Assembly: GCF_024734385.1 (NCBI RefSeq)
Contig: NZ_JANHAP010000006.1
Location: forward strand, 1-64,000
Direction of reading: 5' to 3'
Length of the DNA: 64,000 bases
From: Dasania sp. GY-MA-18
Lineage (GTDB): Bacteria; Pseudomonadota; Gammaproteobacteria; Pseudomonadales; Dasaniaceae
A program made the translations under genes and the position numbers. The notes under the pieces are model-generated. The model was not told the origin of the DNA and searched no databases. It saw only the letters and a list, made by a program, of their open reading frames with translations. This document shows, one piece after another, positions 35,088 through 43,662 of this stretch (the first letter of the stretch is position 1; the number at the start of each line of letters is the position of its first letter).

Positions 35088-35770
35088 CACCGAGGCAAGC
35101 CCGGTGTGACGAAGTGTGGATTGGTTTGTGGGCACCGGATCAAGTCCGGTGTGACGGATATTGTGTTGGTTTGTGGACACCGGATCAAGTCCCACTAGTG
35201 TCCGGTTAAAATCTTAATGGTATGTATTTGACGCTATAAATAGTGAATAGAATTCACGCCGCTTAGATTTATGACTCACTTTCAGGCTGTCGTGCCGGCC
35301 TTGAGCCGGTACCCATAGGCTTCGAAGTTCGTGGCATGTATTTAATACAGATTTTAAAAAATGACTATTTTGATAGCGCATTCTAATCACACGCTGAAGA
35401 CTGCTAGGATATTTCAGTTTTCGTGGATGCCGGGTCGGAGCCCGGCATGACCGGAATAGTAATTTAACCGGAAACTAGTGGGATCAAGTCCGGTGTGACG
35501 AAACTTGGGATTGGCCTGTGGGCACCGGATCAAGTCCGGTGTGACGAAGTGTGGATTGGCTTGTGGACACCGGATCAAGTCCGGTGTGACGGAGATTGTG
35601 TTGGTTTGTGGGCACCGGATCAAGTCCGGTGTGACGAAGTGTGGATTGGCTTGTGGACACCGGATCAAGTTTGGTGTGACGGAGTTTGAATTAGCTTGTG
35701 GGCACCGGATCAAGTCCGGTGCGACTAAGTTTGGATTGGCCTGTGGGCACTGGTTCAACCCCGCCAGCAT
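35088..35770. repeat. 45-bp tandem repeat array, split by a 292-bp insertion
   Basis: Units start with caccggatcaagtccggtg at 35088 (variant), 35133, 35178, 35523, 35568, 35613, 35658, 35703 and 35748 (degenerate), with exact 45-bp spacing within each block. Each unit holds the palindrome caccgg-atcaagt-ccggtg. Because 45 is a multiple of 3, long open frames run through the array on both strands; I do not count them as genes. Adjacent units are near-identical throughout with no variable spacers, so this is not a CRISPR array. Confidence 0.9.
35191..35482. mobile_element. MITE-like insertion, 292 bp, with terminal inverted repeats and 7-bp target duplication
   Basis: The left end CCCACTAGTGTCCGGTTAAA and the inverted right end CCCACTAGTTTCCGGTTAAA match at 19 of 20 positions. 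The element is flanked on both sides by atcaagt (35184-35190 and 35483-35489). Removing it and one copy of atcaagt restores an intact 45-bp repeat unit. No transposase is encoded; inside are two more extragenic palindromes (near 35290 and 35425). Confidence 0.88.
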
Positions 35771-35816
35771 TTACTTCACTCACTTAGCGACCACATAGCG
35801 CTGCGTAAAAAATCAC

Positions 35817-36260
35817 TCACTCAGCACTAGTGGTATACCGCAATATCTCCACCACTTGCTCTGGCGTTTGCGCCCAAGCTTGGGCGGCGGCATTCACCTC
35901 TTTTAAGGGGTGTATGATGTCTTCGCTGTGTAGGGTGATGTAGGGCGTGCCTAAGGCTGCGCAGTAACCGGCGTCGAAGGCGGCGTTCCATTGTTTGTAT
36001 TTATCGCCAAAGCGGATGACGGCAATATCGGCTTGTTCGATGAGGTTTTTAATGCGTATGGCATTTACTTTCGCGGATTGATGGTCGCGCCAAAAGTTGC
36101 TGGGGGTTTCGCCTAGGTGGTCACCGGCGGCGTCGCTGCTGTCGTGGTCGGTAACCGCAGAGGTGAAGGTGATAGGTAATTGCAATTTTGCGGCACCGGC
36201 AATAATTTGTTCGCGCCAATCTGTGTGTATTTCGCCTGATAAGTAAACGGTCCAGCTCAT
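35817..36260 (-). CDS. YtoQ family protein
   Basis: 147 residues beginning MSWTVYLSGEIHTDWR, the hallmark start of the YtoQ family (TIGR03646). The middle has FGDKYKQWNAAFDAGYCAALG, resembling nucleoside 2-deoxyribosyltransferase-like folds. The biochemical role is unknown. It lies 18 bp downstream of the oxidoreductase gene 36278-37285 on the same strand, so they are probably co-transcribed. Confidence 0.88.
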   Translation of the reverse strand: MSWTVYLSGEIHTDWREQIIAGAAKLQLPITFTSAVTDHDSSDAAGDHLGETPSNFWRDHQSAKVNAIRIKNLIEQADIAVIRFGDKYKQWNAAFDAGYCAALGTPYITLHSEDIIHPLKEVNAAAQAWAQTPEQVVEILRYTTSAE

Positions 36261-36277
36261 GTTAGTTTCCTTTAGTT

Positions 36278-37285
36278 TTATTGATTTACGTCTATTACCA
36301 CGCGGCCTTGTATTTTACCGGCGATAATTTGCTGGGCTAATTCGGGTAGTTTGCTCATGGGTTCTATGCGGTAAATTTTTTCCAGCGCGGCAATATCGGT
36401 TAATTGTGCCAGTGCATCCCAGGCGCGTTGGCGGCGTGGCTGCGAGGCCATGACCGAATCTATGCCGCGCAGGGTTACCCCGCGCAAAATAAAAGGCATT
36501 ACCGTGCTGGGTAGGTTAATACCACCGGCTAAGCCGCAGGCGGCGACTAGGCCTTCGTATTTTATTTGGCTTAAAACGGTGGCTAATAATTTATCCCCTA
36601 CGGTGTCTACGGCGGCGGCCCAGGTTTCGCGCTCCAGTGGTTTGCAATCTCTGATAAATTCATCACGGCTAATAATATCGCTGGCGCCTAAGTCCCGTAA
36701 AAATGCGCTGCTGTCAGCCACACGGCCGGTTACGGCGGTAACGGAGTAGCCCAGTTTGGACAGCAAGCTAATGGCTACTGAGCCTACACCACCGGCAGCG
36801 CCGGTTACTAATACTGGGCCATCTTCAGGCTTAATGCCGTGGTCTTGTATGGCTTGCACGCAGAGCATGGCGGTGTAGCCCGCGGTGCCTAAGGCCATGC
36901 AGTGTTCCAAGCTAAAGGCTGCGGGTGCCCGCACCAGCCATTCGGCTTTCAGGCGTTGGTATTGGCTGTAGCCGCCGTTGTGTATTTCCGATAAGCCATA
37001 GCCGTTAACTAACACTTTATCGCCTGCTGTAAACGCTGGGTTTTTGGATTCCAGCACCGTACCGGCTAAATCTATGCCGCAAATTAAGGGCAGGCTGCGG
37101 CAGATGCGGCCCTTGCCGGATACGGCTAGGCCATCTTTGTAATTGAGGGTGGAGTAGGCAACTTCGACTAACACCTCTTCGTCGGGCAGGTCGTTAAGGC
37201 TAATACTTTTGAGTGCGGCGCGGGGTTTGCCGTCTACGTCTTCGGCAACGATGGCGTTAAAAGGGGTATTTAAAGCTTCAGTCAT
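36278..37285 (-). CDS. YhdH/YhfP-family (acrylyl-CoA reductase-like) quinone oxidoreductase
   Basis: 335 residues of the zinc-independent medium-chain dehydrogenase family. It shows TLNYKDGLAVSGKG, the NADPH-binding GAAGGVGSVAISLLSKLGY and the C-terminal KIQGRVVIDV. AcuI members reduce acryloyl-CoA to propionyl-CoA with NADPH (as in DMSP breakdown); YhdH relatives have similar activity. No other DMSP genes are nearby, so the substrate here is open. It sits between a LysR gene (10 bp upstream) and YtoQ. Confidence 0.88.
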   Translation of the reverse strand: MTEALNTPFNAIVAEDVDGKPRAALKSISLNDLPDEEVLVEVAYSTLNYKDGLAVSGKGRICRSLPLICGIDLAGTVLESKNPAFTAGDKVLVNGYGLSEIHNGGYSQYQRLKAEWLVRAPAAFSLEHCMALGTAGYTAMLCVQAIQDHGIKPEDGPVLVTGAAGGVGSVAISLLSKLGYSVTAVTGRVADSSAFLRDLGASDIISRDEFIRDCKPLERETWAAAVDTVGDKLLATVLSQIKYEGLVAACGLAGGINLPSTVMPFILRGVTLRGIDSVMASQPRRQRAWDALAQLTDIAALEKIYRIEPMSKLPELAQQIIAGKIQGRVVIDVNQ

Positions 37286-37294
37286 AATAGGCCT

Positions 37295-38257
37295 TTAGTG
37301 AGTAATGTTTTTATCGCTTTCTAAGGTTTTGGCAGTGTCTTTTAAAATGCTTAAAAAATAATTAGCTGCCGGTGTTAGCTCGGTGTTGGCACGCACGGTA
37401 TAGCCCACTGGCCCTAAAGCGGCCTGTATTTTTATAGGCAGTTGGGTAAGCAGCCCCATGTCTTCGTAGCTGCGTATAACCTGGTAGGGCATGGCGGCGA
37501 CCATATCCGTTTCTAGCAGCAAGGTGCGGTTGGTTAAAATCGATACACACTCTATACAGCTTTGCGGCACGTTTAAACCTTCTTTGTGAAAGGCGTTGTC
37601 GATTTCCCGGCGCAGGGTGGTGCCCTCTGAGGGCAGTATCCACTGCTCGTTTACCAAGTCCTTAAGTGAGAGTTTGTCTTTTTTGCTTAGCGGGTGATTT
37701 TTACGGGCGACTATGGCTATGGGCTCGTAGTACAAGACTTCGGATTTTAAACTTTCGTTTTCTTGTATTTCGGGTAGGCGGCCTACCACTATGTCTATGT
37801 CCCCCATTTCCAAGCTGGGCAGCAGCATATCGTTGGTGCCCTCTATCACTGAAACTGAGATATTGCCGCGCTCTTGTTTGAGGGTGGCCAGGCTTTTGGG
37901 TAGCAGGGTGGGGCTGGCGGCTAACAGGGTGCCTATGCTGACTTTGCCGGAAATACCATCTTGTATGGAGATGAGTTCTTCACTGACATGCTTGATTTGC
38001 GAGAGTATCAACTTGGCGTGTTTGATTATCACCTCACCGTAGGGGGTGGGGGAGACGCCGCGTGAGGAGCGGTCAAACAGCGACATGTCTAAGGCGGTTT
38101 CTATATTGCGTATGGTCTTGGTAGCGGCGGGCTGGGCCATGTTCATAATCTGCGCCGCTTTAAAGATGTTTTTTTGCTCACCCACCGTTACCAACAGGCG
38201 TAAGTGCTTGATTTTTAAGCGAGAAACGAAGTGTCTTTCTAGGCTGTCGGGGGTCAT
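37295..38257 (-). CDS. LysR family regulator, probable controller of the nba operon
   Basis: 320 residues. The HTH is LRLLVTVGEQKNIFKAAQIMNMAQPAATKTIRNIE, followed by a LysR effector domain (SIGTLLAASPTLLPKSLATL). The pattern MAQPAATKTI is typical of the PcaQ/GbpR/CbsR-like branch that often controls aromatic or sugar catabolism. It is divergent from the nbaE-led operon across a 307-bp region with a motif repeated near kynU, which supports a role as the pathway activator. It may also be co-transcribed with the two genes downstream. The effector is unknown; a pathway intermediate is the natural guess. Confidence 0.87.
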   Translation of the reverse strand: MTPDSLERHFVSRLKIKHLRLLVTVGEQKNIFKAAQIMNMAQPAATKTIRNIETALDMSLFDRSSRGVSPTPYGEVIIKHAKLILSQIKHVSEELISIQDGISGKVSIGTLLAASPTLLPKSLATLKQERGNISVSVIEGTNDMLLPSLEMGDIDIVVGRLPEIQENESLKSEVLYYEPIAIVARKNHPLSKKDKLSLKDLVNEQWILPSEGTTLRREIDNAFHKEGLNVPQSCIECVSILTNRTLLLETDMVAAMPYQVIRSYEDMGLLTQLPIKIQAALGPVGYTVRANTELTPAANYFLSILKDTAKTLESDKNITH

Positions 38258-38349
38258 AGCGGGTCTCTTTTATCGTCTCTTTTGGGTCGTCAGGCGGCGG
38301 TTTGGTGAGTGCTTAGCTTATAATTTGACCGATTTAAATATAATTTAAA

Positions 38350-38367
38350 AGTTATAGCAACTGCTTA
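38350..38367 (+). promoter_or_regulatory. Candidate LysR-regulator site, copy 1
   Basis: AGTTATAGCAACTGCTTA lies between the divergent LysR gene and nbaE. The same 18 bases with one change occur inverted at 52329-52346, in the nbaJ/kynU divergent region. A looser copy is at 38531-38556. Sharing between the two promoter regions of one pathway suggests a common operator. Confidence 0.5.
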
Positions 38368-38530
38368 TTCAATATATTTAATGGTTTTTTGATGGCGCTG
38401 TTAGGTATATATAAAAGTGTATATCAAGCTGATAAAAAACTATTTTTATATTATGGGTATCTGGCTTAGAGTTTGTTCCATTCTTCTGTGGCTACACGGT
38501 TTTATAGGCCAGCCAAACCGTGTAGCTCTC

Positions 38531-38556
38531 GTATTAGCAACTGCATAAGCAATATA
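38531..38556 (+). promoter_or_regulatory. Candidate LysR-regulator site, degenerate copy 2
   Basis: The stretch holds tagcaactgc, then a variable ataag, then caatata, and repeats most of 38351-38376 in the same orientation, about 180 bp closer to nbaE. It ends about 10 bp before the nbaE ATG, so it overlaps the leader and ribosome-binding region; it could be an autoregulatory or repressing site, or chance similarity. Confidence 0.35.
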
Positions 38557-38564
38557 GGCTCAGT

Positions 38565-40058
38565 ATGTCAGCATCAAATAAACAAGCGACGCCACACCTA
38601 GGTGGCGTGTTACAGAATTACATAGGCGGTCGCTTTGTCGATTCTGGCCAGCACTTTGCCAATGTTAACCCGGTAGATGGCAGTGAAATTAATAAAGTTT
38701 CTGAAGCCACGCTAAGCCTGGTAGACGAGGCGGTAGTGGCAGCCAAGGCGGCCTTGGCTGGTGAGTGGGGCCAACTTAGTGATAACGAGCGCAGCGTGCT
38801 TATGCATAAAGTGGCCGATGGTATAGAGGCGCGTTTTGATGAGTTTGTCGCTGCTGAAATGGCCGATACCGGTAAGTCGTTGTGGCAGGCCAGTAATATA
38901 GATATACCCCGGGGCGCAGCCAATTTTCGGGTATTTGCTGATTTAGCCAAGGCCCGCTCCGGCGAGTGTTTTAAAACCGATACCGCCGATGGCCAGCAAG
39001 CGCTTAACTACTCGGTAAACAAGCCGCTAGGCGTGGTAGCTGTGATCGCCCCTTGGAACTTGCCTCTATTATTATTAACGTGGAAGTTGGCCCCGGCTAT
39101 GGCAGTGGGTAATGCGGTTATTGCCAAGCCTTCCGAAGATACACCCGCTACTGCGACCTTATTAGCCGAAGTGATGCACGAGGCCGGTGTGCCTGCCGGT
39201 GCCTTTAATTTGGTGCACGGTTTTGGCCCCAATTCGGCGGGTGAGTTTTTAAGCCAGCACAGCGGTATAGACGCCGTTACCTTTACCGGTGAGTCAGGTA
39301 CAGGCAGCGCGATTATGAAAGCTGCGGCGGATAATGTGAAAGCCTTATCCTTTGAGCTGGGAGGCAAAAACGCCGCCATTATTTTTGACGATGCCGATTT
39401 TGAGGCCGCTGTTGCCGGCACGGCCAAATCGGTATTTACCAACGGTGGTCAGGTGTGCCTGTGTACCGAGCGAGTGTATGTGCAGCGCAGCATCTTTGAT
39501 AAGTTTGTTGCAGCGCTAAAAGAAAAAGCCGAAGCGCTGCGTATAGATTGGCCAGAAGATGCCAGCACCGATATGGGGCCGTTAATTTCTCATAAGCATC
39601 AGCAAAAAGTTTTATCTTACTATCAGTTGGCAAAAGAAGAGGGTGCGACGTTTATCACCGGCGGTGGCGTACCCAGCTTTGGCGATAAGCGCGACCAGGG
39701 CGCGTTTGTTGAGCCTACCATTATTACCGGCCTGCCAGAAACCGCCCGCTGTATTAAAGAAGAAGTGTTTGGTCCTATTTGCCATATTGCGCCTTTTGAT
39801 ACCGAAGCAGAAGCCGTGGCCATGGCCAATGACAGCGAATACGGTTTGGCGGCAACGGTTTGGACCACTAACTTACAAAGAGCACACCGCGTGGCCCCGC
39901 AAATGGAAACCGGCATTGTGTGGGTAAACACCTGGTACTTACGTGATTTACGCACACCTTTTGGTGGCGTTAAGTTGTCGGGTATAGGCCGTGAAGGCGG
40001 CGCACACTCACTCAGCTTTTATTCTGAGCCCATGAATATTTGCATCAAACTTAATTAA
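38565..40058 (+). CDS. nbaE: 2-aminomuconic 6-semialdehyde dehydrogenase
   Basis: 497 residues of the NAD(P)-dependent aldehyde dehydrogenase superfamily. It shows APWNLPLLLLTWKLAPAMAV, the catalytic region FELGGKNAAIIFDDAD with the active-site Cys in NGGQVCLCTERVYV, and the C-terminal GGVKLSGIGREGG. The family also includes 2-hydroxymuconic semialdehyde dehydrogenase; the aminated substrate is preferred here because aminomuconate deaminase, 3-hydroxyanthranilate dioxygenase and ACMS decarboxylase follow in the same operon. It is the first gene of the operon, divergent from LysR. Confidence 0.88.
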   Translation: MSASNKQATPHLGGVLQNYIGGRFVDSGQHFANVNPVDGSEINKVSEATLSLVDEAVVAAKAALAGEWGQLSDNERSVLMHKVADGIEARFDEFVAAEMADTGKSLWQASNIDIPRGAANFRVFADLAKARSGECFKTDTADGQQALNYSVNKPLGVVAVIAPWNLPLLLLTWKLAPAMAVGNAVIAKPSEDTPATATLLAEVMHEAGVPAGAFNLVHGFGPNSAGEFLSQHSGIDAVTFTGESGTGSAIMKAAADNVKALSFELGGKNAAIIFDDADFEAAVAGTAKSVFTNGGQVCLCTERVYVQRSIFDKFVAALKEKAEALRIDWPEDASTDMGPLISHKHQQKVLSYYQLAKEEGATFITGGGVPSFGDKRDQGAFVEPTIITGLPETARCIKEEVFGPICHIAPFDTEAEAVAMANDSEYGLAATVWTTNLQRAHRVAPQMETGIVWVNTWYLRDLRTPFGGVKLSGIGREGGAHSLSFYSEPMNICIKLN

Positions 40059-40073
40059 TAAACGGAAAGTATT

Positions 40074-40862
40074 GTGAGCCAAGAACAGATTAATAACGCC
40101 GCATTAACAATCAGAAATGCTTACCAGCAAGGCCAGCCCTGTGAACCAGTGCGCGAGCAATTGCCGGAGATGGATTTAGCAACCGCCTACGCGGTGCAAA
40201 AGCACAATAGCGATTACTGGCAGGCCCAAGGCCGCCGTGTAGTGGGTTGCAAAATTGGTTTAACGTCTAAGTCTGTGCAAAAGCAGCTAGGAGTGGATCA
40301 GCCTGACTTTGGTTTGTTATACGCCGATATGGCCATAGCCGATGGTGAAAAAATCGCCATGGATATGGTATTGCAACCCAAGGTAGAGGCCGAAGTAGCA
40401 CTGGTATTAGGCCGCGATATTAACATGGCAAACCCAACCATGGTGGATGTGATTTCAGCAGTGGACTATGCCTTGCCCGCTATAGAAATTGTCGGCAGCC
40501 GTATTAAAAATTGGGATATTAATATCGTTGATACCATAGCCGACAATGCATCCTCAGGTTTATTTGTATTGGGCAACGAGCCTAAAAAATTAGACCAGTT
40601 AGATTTGCGTTTATGTGGCATGGTCATGGAGCGCCGCGGTGAGCAAGTCTCGGTAGGGGCGGGCTTAGCGTGTTTAGGCCATCCTTTAAACGCGGCGCTG
40701 TGGTTAGCTAAAACCATGGTGGCTAATGGCTCGCCCTTAAAAGCGGGTGACATATTATTAACCGGTGCCTTAGGGCCTATGGTGGCGGTGCAGGCTGGCG
40801 ATATTTTTGAAGCGAAAATTTCCGGTTTAGGTTCAGTCAGAGCGGCATTCGCACAAGAATAA
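40074..40862 (+). CDS. nbaH: 2-oxopent-4-enoate hydratase
   Basis: 262 residues of the MhpD/fumarylacetoacetase-like family. It adds water to 2-oxopent-4-enoate, giving 4-hydroxy-2-oxovalerate. It is distinguished from its neighbour by hydratase-type sequence: [41 protein letters not shown] and [10 protein letters not shown]. The start seems to be GTG at 40074, 15 bp after nbaE. It and nbaG are paralogues that in known meta-pathways form a complex to channel the unstable enol. Confidence 0.86.
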   Translation: MSQEQINNAALTIRNAYQQGQPCEPVREQLPEMDLATAYAVQKHNSDYWQAQGRRVVGCKIGLTSKSVQKQLGVDQPDFGLLYADMAIADGEKIAMDMVLQPKVEAEVALVLGRDINMANPTMVDVISAVDYALPAIEIVGSRIKNWDINIVDTIADNASSGLFVLGNEPKKLDQLDLRLCGMVMERRGEQVSVGAGLACLGHPLNAALWLAKTMVANGSPLKAGDILLTGALGPMVAVQAGDIFEAKISGLGSVRAAFAQE

Positions 40863-40879
40863 ATAAGGTAATTTATACA

Positions 40880-41653
40880 ATGATAGATACAGCAGCAGTA
40901 GCAGAGATAGTTGATAGCGCCGCCAAAAACGCCAAGGCTATTAGTCAGTTGTCTGAGAATGGTTACCCTTTGAGCTTGGCGCAAGCTTATCAGGTGCAGG
41001 CGCAGTCTATAGCCAGAAGGCTGGAGCGCGGTGAGCGTTTAATCGGTATAAAAATGGGTTTTACCAGCCGTGCCAAAATGATTCAAATGGGCGTGGATGA
41101 TTTAATTTGGGGCCGACTAACCAATACTATGTTATTGGAAGAAGGCGCTGAGTTAGACATGAAAAATTATGTGCATCCCCGAATAGAGCCAGAGATTGCC
41201 TTTCGTTTAAAGCAGCCTTTAAAGGGCGAGGTGAGTTTATTAGAAGCTATGGCTGCGGTAGAGGCAGTAGCACCGGCCATGGAAATTATTGATTCGCGCT
41301 ATGAAAATTTTAAATTTTCACTGCAGGATGTAGTGGCGGATAACTCATCTTCATCGGGTGTGGTGATAGGTGCCTGGCAGCAGCCCAGTTGTGATTTAAG
41401 CAATTTAGGCATGGCCATGTTTTTTGATGGCGAGCCGGTACAAATCGGATCGTCGGCGGCGATTATGGGTAACCCCTATCGTTCGCTGGTTGCAGCAGCA
41501 CGTTTGGCGGCAGCAGCTGATATGACTTTAGAGCCCGGCTGGATAGTATTAGCAGGTGCTTCCACTGCGGCCGAAGCCTTAAGGTCTGGCGTGCATGTGC
41601 GCTTGGAAACCGAACAATTAGGGGTTGCAGAAATCTCTGTAGCCGCCCAGTAA
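40880..41653 (+). CDS. nbaG: 4-oxalocrotonate (2-oxo-3-hexenedioate) decarboxylase
   Basis: 257 residues, paralogous to the preceding hydratase. Decarboxylase-type features are GIKMGFTSRAKMIQMGVDDL and EIIDSRYENFKFSLQDVVAD, as in DmpH. It converts 4-oxalocrotonate to 2-oxopent-4-enoate and CO2, with a divalent metal bound by the conserved Glu residues (RIEPEIAF). It is in tight operon order with nbaH upstream and nbaF 9 bp downstream. Confidence 0.87.
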   Translation: MIDTAAVAEIVDSAAKNAKAISQLSENGYPLSLAQAYQVQAQSIARRLERGERLIGIKMGFTSRAKMIQMGVDDLIWGRLTNTMLLEEGAELDMKNYVHPRIEPEIAFRLKQPLKGEVSLLEAMAAVEAVAPAMEIIDSRYENFKFSLQDVVADNSSSSGVVIGAWQQPSCDLSNLGMAMFFDGEPVQIGSSAAIMGNPYRSLVAAARLAAAADMTLEPGWIVLAGASTAAEALRSGVHVRLETEQLGVAEISVAAQ

Positions 41654-41662
41654 GGAGCTAAC

Positions 41663-42088
41663 ATGACTCAGCCTAAAACCGAAAGCCAGGTGATTGCTGG
41701 TAAAGCCAAGCCCCGAGGGCGCTTTCCGCATTATAAGCGCGCGGGCGATTTTATTTTTGTGTCGGGCACCAGCTCACGTCGCGCCGATAATAGTTTTGTA
41801 GGGGTGGAGGTCGATGAGATGGGGGCGACGAATTTAGATATACGGGCGCAAACTCGCGCGGTTATCGATAATATCGCCGACATATTGCAAGAAGCCGGAG
41901 CCAGTTTGGATGACTTAGTGGAAATGAGTGCTTACTTGGTCAATATGAATGACTTTGCTGGCTACAACGAAACTTATGCCGACTATTTTACCGAGAGTGG
42001 CCCGACCAGAACGACGGTGGCTGTGCATCAGTTACCACACCCACATTTATTAATAGAAATTAAAGCAGTGGCCTATAAGCCCCTATAA
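41663..42088 (+). CDS. nbaF: 2-aminomuconate deaminase (RidA/YjgF family)
   Basis: 141 residues of the RidA/YjgF fold. It shows [43 protein letters not shown] and the conserved Arg in [23 protein letters not shown]. In this operon it fits the deaminase that turns 2-aminomuconate into 4-oxalocrotonate and ammonia (AmnD/NbaF). General RidA proteins hydrolyse reactive enamines; the specific role is inferred from the operon. It has a GGAGC ribosome site. Confidence 0.85.
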   Translation: MTQPKTESQVIAGKAKPRGRFPHYKRAGDFIFVSGTSSRRADNSFVGVEVDEMGATNLDIRAQTRAVIDNIADILQEAGASLDDLVEMSAYLVNMNDFAGYNETYADYFTESGPTRTTVAVHQLPHPHLLIEIKAVAYKPL

Positions 42089-42129
42089 CATCTTCATACA
42101 AAGTAATAACGCTAACGAGGAACAGAGTC

Positions 42130-42645
42130 ATGGCAAAGCTGGCCGGTTTTAATTTTCAGCAGTGGTTAGAAGAGCATAAAGACAAGCTTAAGCCACCGGT
42201 AAACAACCAATTGATCTGGGAAGATGCTGATTTAATGGTCACCGTGGTAGGCGGGCCTAATAGCCGTTCTGATTATCATGTAGACCCGGTAGAAGAATTT
42301 TTTTACCAGTTTAAGGGTAACTCCTTTGTGCGAATTATGGATGAAGATGGCCCCTATGATGTGCACTTAAAAGAAGGCGATATATTTTTATTGCCCGCTA
42401 TGGTGCCGCACTCACCGCAGCGCCCTGAAGCAGGCAGCCTGTGTTTGGTGGTAGAGCCCAAGCGGCCAGAGGGTGAAGTGGATGCCTTTGAGTGGTACTG
42501 CGAAAACTGTAACCACAAAGTGCATAGAGTAGAAGTGATTTTGAAATCTATAGTTAAAGATTTGCCCCCTCTGTTTAAAGCCTTTGCCGATGATGAAGAA
42601 AAGCGCACTTGTAAAAACTGTGGCGAATTACATTCTGGAAAATAA
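42130..42645 (+). CDS. nbaC: 3-hydroxyanthranilate 3,4-dioxygenase
   Basis: 171 residues of the cupin-type dioxygenase family. The iron site is visible in [15 protein letters not shown] and, later, [10 protein letters not shown]; substrate-binding residues sit between. The C-terminal domain keeps the second, rubredoxin-like metal site with two CxxC pairs (CENCNHK, CKNCGEL) seen in bacterial enzymes. The enzyme opens the 3-hydroxyanthranilate ring to 2-amino-3-carboxymuconate 6-semialdehyde. A GAGGAACAGAGTC leader gives a good ribosome site. Confidence 0.95.
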   Translation: MAKLAGFNFQQWLEEHKDKLKPPVNNQLIWEDADLMVTVVGGPNSRSDYHVDPVEEFFYQFKGNSFVRIMDEDGPYDVHLKEGDIFLLPAMVPHSPQRPEAGSLCLVVEPKRPEGEVDAFEWYCENCNHKVHRVEVILKSIVKDLPPLFKAFADDEEKRTCKNCGELHSGK

Positions 42646-42648
42646 ACC

Positions 42649-43641
42649 ATGAAAACAATTGATTTACACAGCCACTTTTTACCCAAAAGTTGGCCTGACT
42701 TAGCACAGCGTTTCGGTACCCCCGATTGGCCGTCTATGCGTCATACCGAAGCCGGTAAAGCCATGATTATGGTCGGCGATAAAGAGTTTAGACCTGTCTA
42801 TGAAGCCTGCTGGAACCCGGCGGTGCGTATAGAGGAAATGGATAAGCACAGCATAGACATACAGGTGATGTCGGCCACGCCTGTGCTGTTTGCCTACGAG
42901 CGCCCCGGCCATCAGGCTGCCGACTGCGCCAAAATGTTTAACGATGCTGCTTTAGATATTTGTGACCATAACCCCCAGCGTTTAAAAGCTTTGTGCCAGG
43001 TGCCACTGCAAGACATAGATGCCGCCTGTGCCGAAGTAACACGCTGTATGGATAATGGCCACCTAGGTGTACAAATTGGCAACCACGTAGGTTTAAAAAA
43101 TCTTGATGACGAAGGCATACTCACTTTTTTACAGCACTGCGCCAGTGTTGATGCCGCCGTATTGGTACACCCCTGGGATATGATGGCGAAAGAGCGCATG
43201 CCTAAATACATGCTGCCCTGGTTGGTATCTATGCCTGCGGAAACGCAGTTGTCTATTTTATCGCTGATTATGTCGGGTGCTTTTGAACGCTTGCCTAAAA
43301 GCCTGCGTATTTGCTTTGCCCACGGCGGCGGCAGTTTTGCCTTTTTACTGGGGCGGGTGGATAACGCTTGGAAACACCGCGACATAGTGCGTGAAGATTG
43401 CCCTAACTTGCCGTCTAGTTATGTGGATAGATTCTACGTGGACTCAGCGGTGTTTAACGATGATGCGCTGGCATTGCTGGTAAAAGTGATGGGTGAACAG
43501 CGAGTGATTTTAGGCTCTGATTATCCATTTCCCTTAGGCGAGCAGGCCATAGGGTCACTAGTGAGAGAACATCCAAGCTTAAGTGGCGATGCCAAGCAAA
43601 ATATTTTAAGTAACAACGCGCAACAATTTTTAAAACTGTAA
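42649..43641 (+). CDS. nbaD: 2-amino-3-carboxymuconate-6-semialdehyde decarboxylase (ACMSD)
   Basis: 330 residues of the amidohydrolase-fold decarboxylase family. Metal motifs are IDLHSHFLP at the start, [20 protein letters not shown] and the C-terminal GSDYPFPLG. The enzyme decarboxylates the product of NbaC to 2-aminomuconate 6-semialdehyde, steering flux away from quinolinate/NAD synthesis into catabolism. It starts 3 bp after nbaC ends, consistent with translational coupling. Confidence 0.95.
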   Translation: MKTIDLHSHFLPKSWPDLAQRFGTPDWPSMRHTEAGKAMIMVGDKEFRPVYEACWNPAVRIEEMDKHSIDIQVMSATPVLFAYERPGHQAADCAKMFNDAALDICDHNPQRLKALCQVPLQDIDAACAEVTRCMDNGHLGVQIGNHVGLKNLDDEGILTFLQHCASVDAAVLVHPWDMMAKERMPKYMLPWLVSMPAETQLSILSLIMSGAFERLPKSLRICFAHGGGSFAFLLGRVDNAWKHRDIVREDCPNLPSSYVDRFYVDSAVFNDDALALLVKVMGEQRVILGSDYPFPLGEQAIGSLVREHPSLSGDAKQNILSNNAQQFLKL

Positions 43642-43662
43642 TTCACATACAGGTATAGGTTT

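Noticed and set aside
35191-35482. Reading the interrupted repeats as two independent arrays
   Set aside because: The flanking atcaagt duplication and restored unit show a single array split by an insertion.
35088-35770. CRISPR array
   Set aside because: No variable spacers: the whole 45-bp unit is conserved, and no cas genes are nearby.
35495-35798. Open frames on both strands through the 45-bp repeats
   Set aside because: The period is a multiple of three, so any frame without a stop in one unit stays open. The predicted proteins are pure repeats with no ribosome site.
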